Part shown: positions 17,854-27,066 of the stretch, piece by piece
Layout: each line of letters opens with the position of its first letter
Numbering within the stretch: the first letter of the stretch is position 1
Source: Myxococcales bacterium
GTDB lineage: Bacteria > Myxococcota_A > Polyangia > Polyangiales > GCA-016699535
DNA length: 64,000 nucleotides
Assembly: GCA_016699535.1 (NCBI GenBank)
Contig: CP064980.1
Span: forward strand, 2,426,001 to 2,490,000
Direction: 5' to 3'
The notes under the pieces: model-generated
Database searches by the model: none
The model's input: only the letters and a program-made list of their open reading frames with translations
Told to the model about the DNA's origin: nothing
Made by a program: the position numbers and the translations under genes

Positions 17854-18960
17854 ATGAAGAAGATACTAAGTTTGCTGGGCGCATTAAGTTGTGTGTGGAG
17901 CTGCGTAGCGGATGGAGCGAGCGAGCTTGGTGAACTAGGCAACGCTGAAAACGCAATGGGGACGCATAAAGCATTGCTCACCCCCAATCGCTTTTCCTTT
18001 AGACGAAACAGTGACCCATTGGGGTTTAGCATACGTGCCGCTTGGGAAGCAGCCAATCCTGATCCAATTGTGCGCATCGAGGGCAAAATCGTGGATGATG
18101 CCAATCCAAGCTATATTTTAGGTCAGACAACGATGGACGATCCCTATGATAAGTGTTCCAGTTTTGATCCCATTCCAAGTAACAATACCAAAGCCCATTT
18201 TAGTTGCGACTTTAATCCCAATACGATTGCAAAAGATGCGAACAACAAGCGAGAAATAATTTTCATTTTTGCCCTTGGCAATGTTGATGCTAGTGTCAAG
18301 GACGTTAGAGCTCAGTTCGACTATTATAACAGCGCGAATGAAATCGTTGACTCCGATAGCGTGATCTTGGGCGTTGATACTGCGATACGGGCTATGCGCT
18401 TTGATACTACTTACTATCCAACGATGGATGTTTATGTTCCGCTCGAATCGGTACACCAAGATCCAGCCAATCAACCGACTAGTTTTCTGATTTATGCGGA
18501 TTGGGTGTCAATCTATGGGGAGTTTTTCAACTACATTCGCCTTACGCTGGACGGGATCGATCCAACCAGTATTGTCTTTGTTAGCAATGGCCCTACTGGC
18601 ATCGGTCCGACTGCGATTACAAGTCCGATTTGCAGTGTCATAGGCACGACGCAATTGATAGAAACCGCCCCCGGCTCGGGCATTATGAAACCTCGCGTGA
18701 CCTATGTTTGCACTACCTCGACTGGGTCGAGTTGGTTTGAGGCGCCCCTTCGTATTCAGGCGACCACCGCGAATCCTGCCAATTACAACGCAACGCCGAC
18801 TATCTCACATTACAGCAACCTTCGATTACAAGGTCTGTTTGGGAAAATAGATTATGACCCCAATGGCCCAGGCTACGTGCCCATACTGGATGATTCGATC
18901 GAAAGCATCAGTGTCACCGTTCCCATGAGCTACATTTATCTTCCACTCGCCATCAAATAG
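17854..18960 (+). CDS. Hypothetical secreted lipoprotein, 368 residues
   Basis: The ATG at 17854 has GGAG ten bases upstream and starts a short lipoprotein signal (ILSLLGALSCVWSC); the longer in-frame extension to 17779 lacks a signal and is less likely. The mature protein is rich in Asn, Pro, Thr and aromatic residues with beta character (FSIRAAWEAANPDPIVRIEG, DSVILGVDTAIRAMRF, ISVTVPMSYIYLPLAIK at the end). No catalytic motif is seen and I recognise no family. It converges with the PEGA-Cys gene; their stops are 32 bases apart. Confidence 0.6.
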   Translation: MKKILSLLGALSCVWSCVADGASELGELGNAENAMGTHKALLTPNRFSFRRNSDPLGFSIRAAWEAANPDPIVRIEGKIVDDANPSYILGQTTMDDPYDKCSSFDPIPSNNTKAHFSCDFNPNTIAKDANNKREIIFIFALGNVDASVKDVRAQFDYYNSANEIVDSDSVILGVDTAIRAMRFDTTYYPTMDVYVPLESVHQDPANQPTSFLIYADWVSIYGEFFNYIRLTLDGIDPTSIVFVSNGPTGIGPTAITSPICSVIGTTQLIETAPGSGIMKPRVTYVCTTSTGSSWFEAPLRIQATTANPANYNATPTISHYSNLRLQGLFGKIDYDPNGPGYVPILDDSIESISVTVPMSYIYLPLAIK

Positions 18961-18992
18961 ACAGAGACAAGCAAGCATTCTAAGATCCTGGG

Positions 18993-20749
18993 TCATTGGT
19001 AATCGCAGCTATCGCCGAAGACGCAGCATACTTTTTCGCTGGAGGGTCGGTCTTTTTGATGGAAGCAATCACCTGAGCCACCGCACTCGCTGTTTTGGCT
19101 GCATCGGTAGGTGCAGAACTTAAAATCCAAATCGGCTGCATACATAGCAAGGCACAGCCCATCCGATAAACCTTCAGAAGCGCATTCGCTTTGGCTTTGA
19201 TAGTTTTGGAATGCGGTGGATAGTGCATAACAGGTGGTGAGTTCTTCGTTGTGCATGCAAAAGGTGTGGGTTTGTCCGTCAATCGAAGTTTTCTCAACGC
19301 GCACGACATAAGGCGGTGTGCAATCTTCCGTGCTTTCGACTTTTTTCATGCACACATGGCCTTGGTCGCTACCATTGTAGTTGACGGGTACGCATAGAAC
19401 CGGGCGGTTAGGGTCTCTTCCATTGCACTCCGTATCGGTCTCGCAGACGTCGCAAAAGCCGAGTCCATTCTCAGCCACCTTGTTTTCAGTGCAGCTTTTC
19501 GTTGAAAAGCGGCAGGAAAACTCCCCGCAGTCCTGCGCTTCAGTTTCAGGCGTGCATTCGATGCACACTTGATTGTTTAGGTCGCAACGCAGCTTGCCAT
19601 CGTCTCGACCGGCGCAGTGTTCGTTGCGGCCATCACCCTCGGGTTTGGAGGCAAGCATGCCGTACAGTAGCCAGCCAACAGCAAGTCCTGCCACGCCGGC
19701 TCCAGACAACATCCAGCCTGCAAGTTCCGGCGGATCAAAGGGTCCTGAGCTTGAAAACGAATGCGCAGGGCGCCAGGCTTGATAGGGCTCGGGGCGCAAG
19801 GTGCGATAATCACGCGACTCGCCCCGCTGCATTTCAATGAGTGCGAGGTTGAGGGGATCGTGTTTGAGGCGCTTTTTGGATCGGCATACGACAAGAACAA
19901 ACCATGTTCATCACTCCGAAGGGCCCCGTCAAACTGAGTGTCGATGAGATATTCGACATCGCGCGCACCAAGTTCGATACGGTGTTCACGGCCTTGGGCG
20001 TTGGTATCGCATACGGCTTGCACCCAATAGCTGCCCTGCGGCAGCCCACCTAAGGTTAATGGGGATGTGCCCATTTTTCGGCCATTGATCAGTACAAGAC
20101 AGTTGTCAGGCGTACTGCGAATGCTTAGCGCGTGGCTGCTTTTTGCTAGTGCGCTGTCGACGGCGCGTACCTGCGTTACGACATCGGGCGGATGCTGAAT
20201 GGTGTCAACTTTGATATTTGGGACAAGGGCTCGGCAGCGCCTTATTTGCACCTCGGCTTTGTTGGTCTGATTTGTTTCGACAAAGACGCGAGCCAGATAC
20301 AAACACGCGTTGTACAGATGGAAGGCCCCCATGGGATCTGCGCTAATTGCGCTTGGTTTGTCAGTGGCGTTTTTTAGGCAGGGCTCAAGGATGGCCGTTG
20401 CGCGTTTGTACGAAGCGCCTGCGAGTTCATTGAGTGCTTCGTTGCCGGATGTTTCAATCTGTTTGATGGCCTTGGTGTCGACCGTGGGCGTAGGGTGCGA
20501 GGCTCGGTTTTCGAAAAGAGAAGCAAGTGAGCCGAGCTCCATGGCTGGATGACCGTTGGCGATCATCTCTTGGATAAGGGCTTGGGCAATCACTGGAACC
20601 GGGCTTTGGGCTTCGCTTTGATGCACTATCGGTATCAGCATCCATGCCCCATCATCTTGCGCGAAAGCCGAGGCGCTGCTGAGCACAGCGGCCAACAAAC
20701 ATAGCACAAGGGAGAAACTGAAAAATCGAGACTTGAAACAATGCACCAC
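18993..20749 (-). CDS. PEGA-domain protein fused to the Cys-rich domain (apparent 1-base deletion)
   Basis: Reading leftward from 20749: signal peptide (LCLLAAVLSSASAFAQ), a helical region with the HPPDV motif, and a PEGA domain at about residues 206-265 (STPDNCLVLINGRKMGTSP). A linker, one membrane helix (AGWMLSGAGVAGLAVGWLL, about 345-365) and then about 210 residues of the same Cys-rich domain as the lipoproteins at 8295-10784 follow (VCIECTPETEAQDCG, FCDVCETDTEC, FCTYRCSQNSECG). The frame breaks in the T run at 19873-19877 (an A run on the coding strand); adding one base gives a junction reading PKKRLKHDPLNLALIEMQ. Restored length is about 585 residues. The fusion links PEGA and Cys-rich modules that are separate genes in the first cluster, suggesting that they work together. 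Confidence 0.72.
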
Positions 20750-20953
20750 GGTCCCTAACTATAAGAGTATCGGCCGATTAACAACACGGTTGCGTAAAAA
20801 CAAAAGTTTACAACGGTCCCGGATCTTGCCTGAAAACAATTGCAATAACAGATACTTAGAACCTATGCCGTGATTTTTGACGCGACACAGCTTTGGGGTG
20901 TGTTCTGTGTTATTGAAACGGCTAAGGAAAAAGCGGGGGATCCTGGATCGACT

Positions 20954-21826
20954 ATGCTTGTGGCTGGTGAGGGTTTTGAGGACTGGATTTTTTTGGGGTT
21001 GCCTTCTTGGCCGGGACCGGGGCAGGAGTTTAAGACCGATGCGTTAGTGCGAGTGCCTGGCGGAGGCGCTGTCATTACTTCTGCTTGGCTTGCTCATTTA
21101 GGACGGCCGCCACGCCTTATTAGCGCACTTAGTCCAGATAGCGCATCCGTGATGAAGGAGCTTGGTGTGGAGCTTACAAATCTTCGTATGGCGGATGAAA
21201 AGAGCGCCGTAACGGTGGTGCTCTCAACCGCAGAAGACCGAAGTTTTCTAACCTACAATGGGGTGAACGCCCATTTGGAAGAACGACTTTTGTATGCCTT
21301 GCGCGAAGCAAGCGTTCAAGAGGTATTGGGCAGCTACCTGCATTTGGCGCTCGAGCCTCATGAGATCGGTAGCTGGATTGCTCTACTTAAGGAGTTGCGC
21401 GGCAAGGCATGCAGGGTGTCTTGGGATGCGGGCTACTCGGAAAGCTTGGCAAAGCATCCTGAGTTATTAGCACTAATGCGTGAAGTTGATGTGTTGTTCA
21501 TAAACCACGATGAAGCGTTGCTTTATTCAAAACAGAATACGATCGAGCAAGCGCAAGCCTTTTGGCAAACACTCGGCTGCGAAGTTGTTATCAAACAAGG
21601 CAAAAACGGTGCGCTTTATCTTAGCGCTCAAGTGAGCGTGCATGCCCCTGCTCCCGCTATTGAGGCTAAGGATACGACCGGCGCTGGCGATGCTTTTAAT
21701 GCTGGCTTTCTTTTTGCCCGACAGAACGGTAAATCGCCGCAAGAATGTCTTGCCCTTGGCAATGAGCTGGGCGCTCGGGCGGCGAGCCGAATCGGCGGTA
21801 TGCCGCCTTTGCCTTCAGATTCCTGA
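20954..21826 (+). CDS. PfkB/ribokinase family carbohydrate kinase
   Basis: The protein starts MLVAGEGFEDWIFLGLP and carries the GGGAV substrate-side glycine motif near residue 36. The C-terminal PfkB signature DTTGAGDAFNAGFLFA at about 240-255 holds the catalytic Asp and anion hole. This family phosphorylates sugars or nucleosides with ATP. The ATG at 20954 fits the family N-terminus; an earlier in-frame start at 20870 would add 28 residues not seen in the family. It is the first gene of a same-strand operon with a GH4 glycosidase and an APC permease, so a sugar phosphate made or consumed by that pathway is the likely substrate; the exact sugar is not visible. Confidence 0.85.
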   Translation: MLVAGEGFEDWIFLGLPSWPGPGQEFKTDALVRVPGGGAVITSAWLAHLGRPPRLISALSPDSASVMKELGVELTNLRMADEKSAVTVVLSTAEDRSFLTYNGVNAHLEERLLYALREASVQEVLGSYLHLALEPHEIGSWIALLKELRGKACRVSWDAGYSESLAKHPELLALMREVDVLFINHDEALLYSKQNTIEQAQAFWQTLGCEVVIKQGKNGALYLSAQVSVHAPAPAIEAKDTTGAGDAFNAGFLFARQNGKSPQECLALGNELGARAASRIGGMPPLPSDS

Positions 21827-21889
21827 GAAGCGCTGTTGTTTGCTGCGGGGGCCCTGTGCTAGACAGGTCTTTTTGTTTTTTGGTTGCTT

Positions 21890-23188
21890 ATGAAAATTGC
21901 TGTAATCGGTGCAGCTGGGCTGCGATTTCCATTGCTTGCTTCAGGCTTTGCGCGTTCACACTTGCCCATTGAAGTAGTGCGCTGCTTTGATAGCGACCAG
22001 GAAAAACTACAGTATACTGTTGCCATCGCAAGTGCGCTTGCACCGAACTTGCGCTTCGAGGCGCATGGGGATCCTGCTGTCTGCGTTGAAGATGCTGATT
22101 TTATCTTTACCTCGATTCGAGTCGGAGGCATGGCTGGCCGAGCACGCGATGAGCAGATATGTTTTGAGCACGGTGTGCTTGGGCAAGAAACCATTGGCCC
22201 GGTCGGTTTTGCGATGGCGCTGCGAAGCATTGCGCCGATGCTAGAGTACGCGGAGCTAATCGCACGTTATGCGCCGAAGGCTTGGGTTATCAATTTCACC
22301 AATCCGGTTAGCATCATCACTCAGGCCTTGTTTAGCTCAAGGCATCAACGCATGGTGGGCATTTGCGATTCACCGACGGAGCTTTTCTGTGATGTGGCCA
22401 ATGCGCTAGAGCTTGTGCCACGAGAGTGCCGCTTTGATTACATCGGTCTGAACCACCTTGGTTTCCTTCAAGAACTTTATTTCAACGGTGAGCCCCAGCT
22501 CCAGCGTTTATGGGAGAACAAGGGCGCTGCGGCAAAGGTTTATCGGCACGCTTTGTTTGAATCTGACGAGCTTGAGGCCCTTGCGATGCTACCAAGCGAG
22601 TATCTCTATTTTTACTTTCATGCCGAAAAGGCGCTGAAGAACATCGCCGCTTCAGGAAGCAGCCGTGGGCAGATGTTGCATGAGCAAAACGAAGCCTTTT
22701 GGGCCTCGATCACCTCCAAGCCAAATGACATGCTCGCGATTTACGAAAGCTATTTAAACAAACGCGATAGCTCCTATATGCAGATTGAAAGCGATGGTCA
22801 AAGCACAAAGCCGAAAGGCAAAGACTACGGGCTGACGGGCTACGATAAGATTGCGCTCAAAGTGGTTGAGGGAATTTACTTTAACAGCAAAGAAGTTTTG
22901 CCACTTAACGTTTTGAATCACGGTAACATCCCTGACTTGCTTGATGATGACGTTATCGAAGTACCTTGTTTGCTATCGAACCATGGTCCGCTTCCGCTTC
23001 ATGCGGGTCCGCTTCCGGAGGCCTGCAAAGGCCTTGTGATGCAAGTCAAACACTACGAGCGCTTAACGACGCAGGCCGCGCTTGAGCAATCCGAGAGCAA
23101 GGCGGTTGAAGCTTTGGCGCACAACCCGCTTATCAAGGACCGCGCACAGGCCAAGACACTTTGCGATGCCTTGGGACCTTTTTGGTGA
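21890..23188 (+). CDS. Glycoside hydrolase family 4 enzyme (alpha-/6-phospho-beta-glucosidase type)
   Basis: GH4 enzymes open glycosidic bonds by an NAD+- and divalent-metal-dependent redox mechanism. Visible are the Rossmann start KIAVIGAAGLRFPLL, the NFTNPVSIIT motif, the metal-binding Cys in VGICDSPTELF, and GLNHLGFLQEL with the conserved Asn and His. Length 432 residues is normal. The ATG at 21890 fits; TTG 21884 is two codons upstream. The enzyme is cytoplasmic. The preceding kinase and following permease suggest uptake, phosphorylation and hydrolysis of a sugar conjugate. Whether the substrate is a phosphorylated disaccharide or an unphosphorylated alpha-galactoside/glucuronide cannot be told from motifs. 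Confidence 0.88.
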   Translation: MKIAVIGAAGLRFPLLASGFARSHLPIEVVRCFDSDQEKLQYTVAIASALAPNLRFEAHGDPAVCVEDADFIFTSIRVGGMAGRARDEQICFEHGVLGQETIGPVGFAMALRSIAPMLEYAELIARYAPKAWVINFTNPVSIITQALFSSRHQRMVGICDSPTELFCDVANALELVPRECRFDYIGLNHLGFLQELYFNGEPQLQRLWENKGAAAKVYRHALFESDELEALAMLPSEYLYFYFHAEKALKNIAASGSSRGQMLHEQNEAFWASITSKPNDMLAIYESYLNKRDSSYMQIESDGQSTKPKGKDYGLTGYDKIALKVVEGIYFNSKEVLPLNVLNHGNIPDLLDDDVIEVPCLLSNHGPLPLHAGPLPEACKGLVMQVKHYERLTTQAALEQSESKAVEALAHNPLIKDRAQAKTLCDALGPFW

Positions 23189-24534
23189 GCAGCACGCTCC
23201 TAAAACTTGATCGCGACATTGGTTTGTTTCAGGCCACGGGCACCAATATTCTAAGCATGGTTGGCGTGGGTCCCTTTTTGACCATCCCGGTCATGCTAAG
23301 CGCGATGGGAGGGCCACACATTTTATACGCATGGCTGCTTGGCGCGCTGATCGCGCTTTGCGATGGCCTTGTCTATGCTCAGCTTGGCGCTGCTTTACCT
23401 GGCAGTGGTGGCCCTTATGTGTATTTACGCGAAGCGTACAAGTCTTTTGGTTTTGGAAAGCTTCTTTCCTTTGTGTTTATTTTCCAGATTATCCTGACGG
23501 CGCCGCTTTCCATCGCCGGAGGAGCGGTGGGCTTTGCCGACTATCTCGGCTTTTACTGGCAGGACATGCCGCCGTGGCAGCACCATGGCATCGCAGCTTC
23601 GGTATGCATAGCGATGACGGCGCTGGTGTATCGCCCGATCAAGAGCATTGGCCGCATTTCGATGATCATGCTTGCGGTGGTTATGCTCACCTTGGGCTGG
23701 GTGATTGTGGCCGGTGGAATCAAAGCCGACTGGCATGCGGCCTTTGATTGGCCTGCTTCGGCGTTTCGCTTCGATGGTGACTTTTTTGCCAAGATAGGCA
23801 CGGTCTCGCTCTTGGCCATGTACAACTACGGTGGTTACAACACCATTTGCAATATCGGCGAAGAGGTCAAAGAGCCCCATAAAACCATTCCGCGCGCCAT
23901 TGTGCTTTCGATTGTCATTGTCGTGACGCTTTACGTGCTCATCAGTTCGTCCATGCTTGGCTTGGTGCCCTTTGATGAACTCGTTCATACAAAAACAGTG
24001 GCATCGGTATTCATCAGGCATGCTTTTTCAAATGCGCAAACAGGCGAGCTCGCTGCTCGGATCATGACTGCGCTCATCTTGTTTGTAACGGCCACCTCAC
24101 TCTACGCGCTTATCCTTGGCTACTCGCGTATTCCCTTTGCAGCCGCGCGCGATGGCCAGTTTTTCAAAGTCTTCGGCAAGCTGCACGAAAAACACCACTT
24201 TCCGCATGTCTCGTTGCTCGTCATCGGCGCCGTGTCCTTGCCGTTTTGCTTTTTCTCACTTGGCAAACTCGTCGCCTGGCTCATGCAAATCCAAATCTTG
24301 GTGCAGTTCATCTGGCAATGCGCCGGTGTCATGCTCCTGCACCGCTACCGCAAAGACATCCCACAGCCTTTCACCATGTGGCTCTATCCCATTCCGGCAC
24401 TTTTTGCCCTCAGCATGTGGAGCTACGTCTTTGTGACATCCCCACTCGAAGGCATCTTGTTTGCGGTTGGGTTTTTTGTAGTCGCTGTTTTTGCGTATGG
24501 CTTGTTTCGCAAGCTGCCACACGCGGAGCCCTGA
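23185..24534 (+). CDS. APC family permease
   Basis: Twelve hydrophobic helices are predicted, beginning with the APC signature GTNILSMVGVGPFLTIP in helix 1 and GSGGPYVYLREAYKSFG after helix 2. A late loop, GYSRIPFAAARDGQFFKVF, is also typical of the amino acid-polyamine-organocation superfamily. The GTG at 23185 overlaps the GH4 stop by four bases (GTGA), which implies translational coupling and favours this start over TTG 23161. APC members mostly carry amino acids or polyamines, which is unusual next to a glycosidase and sugar kinase. The operon may handle an amino-sugar or sugar-amino acid conjugate, but that is inference. A terminator lies 130 bases downstream. Confidence 0.88.
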   Translation: MSSTLLKLDRDIGLFQATGTNILSMVGVGPFLTIPVMLSAMGGPHILYAWLLGALIALCDGLVYAQLGAALPGSGGPYVYLREAYKSFGFGKLLSFVFIFQIILTAPLSIAGGAVGFADYLGFYWQDMPPWQHHGIAASVCIAMTALVYRPIKSIGRISMIMLAVVMLTLGWVIVAGGIKADWHAAFDWPASAFRFDGDFFAKIGTVSLLAMYNYGGYNTICNIGEEVKEPHKTIPRAIVLSIVIVVTLYVLISSSMLGLVPFDELVHTKTVASVFIRHAFSNAQTGELAARIMTALILFVTATSLYALILGYSRIPFAAARDGQFFKVFGKLHEKHHFPHVSLLVIGAVSLPFCFFSLGKLVAWLMQIQILVQFIWQCAGVMLLHRYRKDIPQPFTMWLYPIPALFALSMWSYVFVTSPLEGILFAVGFFVVAVFAYGLFRKLPHAEP

Positions 24535-24661
24535 ACTAGGCTTTGAAGTGCTTTCGTATGAGTTCATGTACCACTGACACCGTTTGCAAGAAAAGGAGAC
24601 GAATGTCTCCAGTGAGTGATTCTTCTCGGCTCTGTTCCCTTACAGAAACTTACCGTGTGTG

Positions 24662-24690
24662 ACAACGAATCAGTTCGTTTGTTTTTTTTT
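24662..24690 (+). terminator. Rho-independent terminator after the kinase-GH4-APC operon
   Basis: Left arm acaacgaa (24662-24669) pairs with ttcgtttgt (24674-24682) with one bulged T, across loop tcag, followed by a run of nine T to 24690. It lies downstream of the APC permease and upstream of the lipoprotein gene at 24818, on the same strand. The rest of 24535-24817 holds a small GGAGAC/GTCTCC hairpin without T run at 24596-24611 and an AT-rich stretch that could carry the next promoter. Confidence 0.7.
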
Positions 24691-24817
24691 ATGATATCAA
24701 ATCGTTAGATACGCATTCCTTCGGCTTTCTTTTCTTCACACTTTTTGGCCCAGTTTTTGCTTTATGTTCTGGAACAGGATTTTTAATCTCGTGTGCTGGA
24801 AGAAAGATGGTCGTACA

Positions 24818-25771
24818 ATGAAAAGGTGTTTTGTTGTTTTTTTTGTTTCGATAGTTTCTTTGTTAGTGGGTTGTGGAGCAAGTGTTTCAAAAGAGGAAGG
24901 GGTACTTGCCGATTCAGAAGCCTCCATTGCTGAGGAACTGCGACAGCAGGAAGCGGCTGACTTTTTCCGAAATGATCCCGTTGTGCAAATTCTTCTAAAT
25001 TCTTATACGCGCGACTTTGAATGCGATTTTAACCTAAAAGTCCCGGAATCTGTGTTGACGCAAATCGTAGAAGAAAATGGAGAGCGGTCCATTGCGGTTA
25101 TGACTATAGGGTTGTGTAATCGCACCGACGGGCCAAAGCAAGTCGCTATGGTTCAAGCTCAAGTGTTGAATTCGTTCAAATCGTTCGGAACTCGTAAATT
25201 GCATTTCGGTAGTTTGCAAGGATACAGAGGCTCGTTCGATCTGAATACGATTTACTTTCGGGAATATTCTTTCACGGAAAATAGATTGTTTGCGGAACTA
25301 CCGCTGTCCGGTGAAGAAGCAGACCTGTTTGGAGAGTTGGCCGCCCCGGTTGCAAACGCTAAAAATTCAGGAAGCTGTGTCCAAGATTTGCAGAGTTTTT
25401 TGTCAGAAGAAGGTGAGGGCTGGCAGAACGCAGAGAGGATTTCTCCTCCGTTGTCTTTGTCGTCCGAGTCTTGGGTTGCTGTGGCTTTGGGAAGCATGGC
25501 TGCTTGGCTTTCAACTAACTCTTTTCTCTATGTGGACTTGAACAAAGAACTCTGGATAGAGAGTTTGCCCATGCAAGTGAAAGACTTCATTTACCAGGCT
25601 GGAATGCTGAGTCTTTTGGCAGTAAAATACCCTCTTTTGGGTGGTGCGTTCATGCTCTATTTCGCGTCAGCGGCTCTAGTGATTGATATTTTGTGGACTT
25701 ACGGAGGGGAAGCATTGGAAAATAAAACCGAGCAGATCCAGGAGTTCGCGCAGCTTTGGTGTCATTCGTAG
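24818..25771 (+). CDS. Hypothetical lipoprotein with C-terminal membrane segment
   Basis: The ATG at 24818 gives a textbook lipoprotein signal (VVFFVSIVSLLVGC). The mature region is acidic and contains three Cys. Toward the end, about residues 195-300, there are hydrophobic stretches (WVAVALGSMAAWLSTNSF, GAFMLYFASAALVIDIL) that could be membrane helices. I recognise no family. It has the AT-rich region and terminator upstream, so it is probably transcribed alone. Confidence 0.6.
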   Translation: MKRCFVVFFVSIVSLLVGCGASVSKEEGVLADSEASIAEELRQQEAADFFRNDPVVQILLNSYTRDFECDFNLKVPESVLTQIVEENGERSIAVMTIGLCNRTDGPKQVAMVQAQVLNSFKSFGTRKLHFGSLQGYRGSFDLNTIYFREYSFTENRLFAELPLSGEEADLFGELAAPVANAKNSGSCVQDLQSFLSEEGEGWQNAERISPPLSLSSESWVAVALGSMAAWLSTNSFLYVDLNKELWIESLPMQVKDFIYQAGMLSLLAVKYPLLGGAFMLYFASAALVIDILWTYGGEALENKTEQIQEFAQLWCHS

Positions 25772-26058
25772 AAGGAACAAAAAGACGACCTATAGCGGGG
25801 CCATTGGTGAATTCATCCGTCTAGCGCAACCCGGCTGTAAAGGTACTGCCGAAGCAGGTCTTTGGTATTTTCGTTGCTACCGAACGACACGTGGTCTGTG
25901 TGGGTCACAGAAGCATCTGTGGTTTGGCAAGCCAAAAATACCGTGTAATCTCGCTTCCTTGGTCCCACTTCAGTATGCGTCCGTAGGCCGAGGTAGCAGA
26001 AAACACACATAACGCAATTTTGTGAACATGCTACAATTGGCCAGTGTGCTCAAACTTC
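25772..26058. other. Intergenic region, no supported gene
   Basis: About 290 bases between two lipoprotein genes. Open frames exist on both strands but neither has a signal peptide, a ribosome binding site, or residue use like the neighbours, so I do not call a gene. Given how often frames are broken in this window, a short damaged gene cannot be excluded. Confidence 0.3.
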
Positions 26059-27006
26059 ATGAAACTGAGCTTGTTTGCATGGTTGCTAACTGTCTCAGCG
26101 TGTTCAGGTGTGGTGGATTCAGCAAACGAGCGCGTAAGTCTTGATACCGACAGCTGTCAGAACCAAGACGATGGGCTTTATTGTTTGGCTCAGCACTTGA
26201 TGGGGTGCCAGCAAGGTAAGGTTGTTTCCCACGATCACTGCGCTCGAGGTTGCGTGCTGAGCGAGGGGATGCCGCAATGCGTGCCTGAGCCGGTGGTGAT
26301 GAATCCTGTGCAGTGTCCCGAGCTACCTACGATGCAAGGTGGTGTTCCGGAAGTCTCTGAGTGCAACCACATGGACTGGAAGCGCAGCGACGATGGCTTT
26401 TATATGGTGTCACGTTTTGGAAGTGATCACGATAGCTCGACCTATGGCCATGTGACGACCTGCGGCTATTTGCAAAGGCACTACGATTATCACGAATGCG
26501 TTTACGATAATGTGACCGGTGATTGCATTCAAGTCGAGTATACGATTCCCTGGGTTCAGGGACATGTGGACTATTCCCGAGACGATATGTTGGCCGCTGT
26601 CGAACAGAACCTTGACGACGATGTTCCTTTTCCCGAGTATTTCTATATTGCAGGGGCACAACGCTTTGGTTGTGGAACACGCTTACGTTTGAGTGACCTT
26701 TCTACGGGGCGATGTGTGGTGGTCTACAGCGAAGATGGTGGACCTGGCGCCGCGTATGAGATGCCGGATAAAGGCGCACGTCGTATTGTTGATGCTTCGC
26801 CTGCGGTGGTGGCTTATCTAAAGCTTGAGCATTGGGGTTGGGCGAACTCAACCTTGCTCTATGCCGAAGAAGCCTTGCCAGAAGATGTCCCGGGTCAGCG
26901 TTGCACTCCTTGTCAATCCACGGCCATGACGGAGCAAAACACTGCCGCCCCGAGCGTATTTCGAGTGAATCACATGATGCCAACGAGCAAGCAGTGCGAG
27001 CTGTAA
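26059..27006 (+). CDS. Cys-containing lipoprotein with a possible double-psi beta-barrel (RlpA/barwin-like) domain
   Basis: The ATG at 26059 starts a lipoprotein signal with canonical lipobox (WLLTVSAC). A Cys-rich first third follows (CLAQHLMGCQQGK, DHCARGCVLSEGMPQC). The C-terminal half has the layout of a double-psi beta-barrel: CGTRLRLSDLSTGRCVVVYS, then EDGGPGAAYEMP, then ARRIVDASPAVVAYL. This parallels the RlpA pattern of VRV...GRSVVV...DRGP...RIIDLS seen in the gene at 29110-29535. In RlpA and expansin-type proteins this fold binds or cleaves wall polysaccharide. The catalytic Asp equivalent appears to be present in the SEDGGPG stretch. The domain call is by motif order only. Confidence 0.55.
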   Translation: MKLSLFAWLLTVSACSGVVDSANERVSLDTDSCQNQDDGLYCLAQHLMGCQQGKVVSHDHCARGCVLSEGMPQCVPEPVVMNPVQCPELPTMQGGVPEVSECNHMDWKRSDDGFYMVSRFGSDHDSSTYGHVTTCGYLQRHYDYHECVYDNVTGDCIQVEYTIPWVQGHVDYSRDDMLAAVEQNLDDDVPFPEYFYIAGAQRFGCGTRLRLSDLSTGRCVVVYSEDGGPGAAYEMPDKGARRIVDASPAVVAYLKLEHWGWANSTLLYAEEALPEDVPGQRCTPCQSTAMTEQNTAAPSVFRVNHMMPTSKQCEL

Positions 27007-27066
27007 CTGGCATCGAGGGTATTTTGCGGTAAGCGTGAGGCTTGAGGTTGGTCTGGGATCGGAATG

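Noticed and set aside
24535..24817. A small gene between the APC permease and the lipoprotein
   Set aside because: Only a terminator, a small hairpin and an AT-rich run are visible; no frame with a start and signal.
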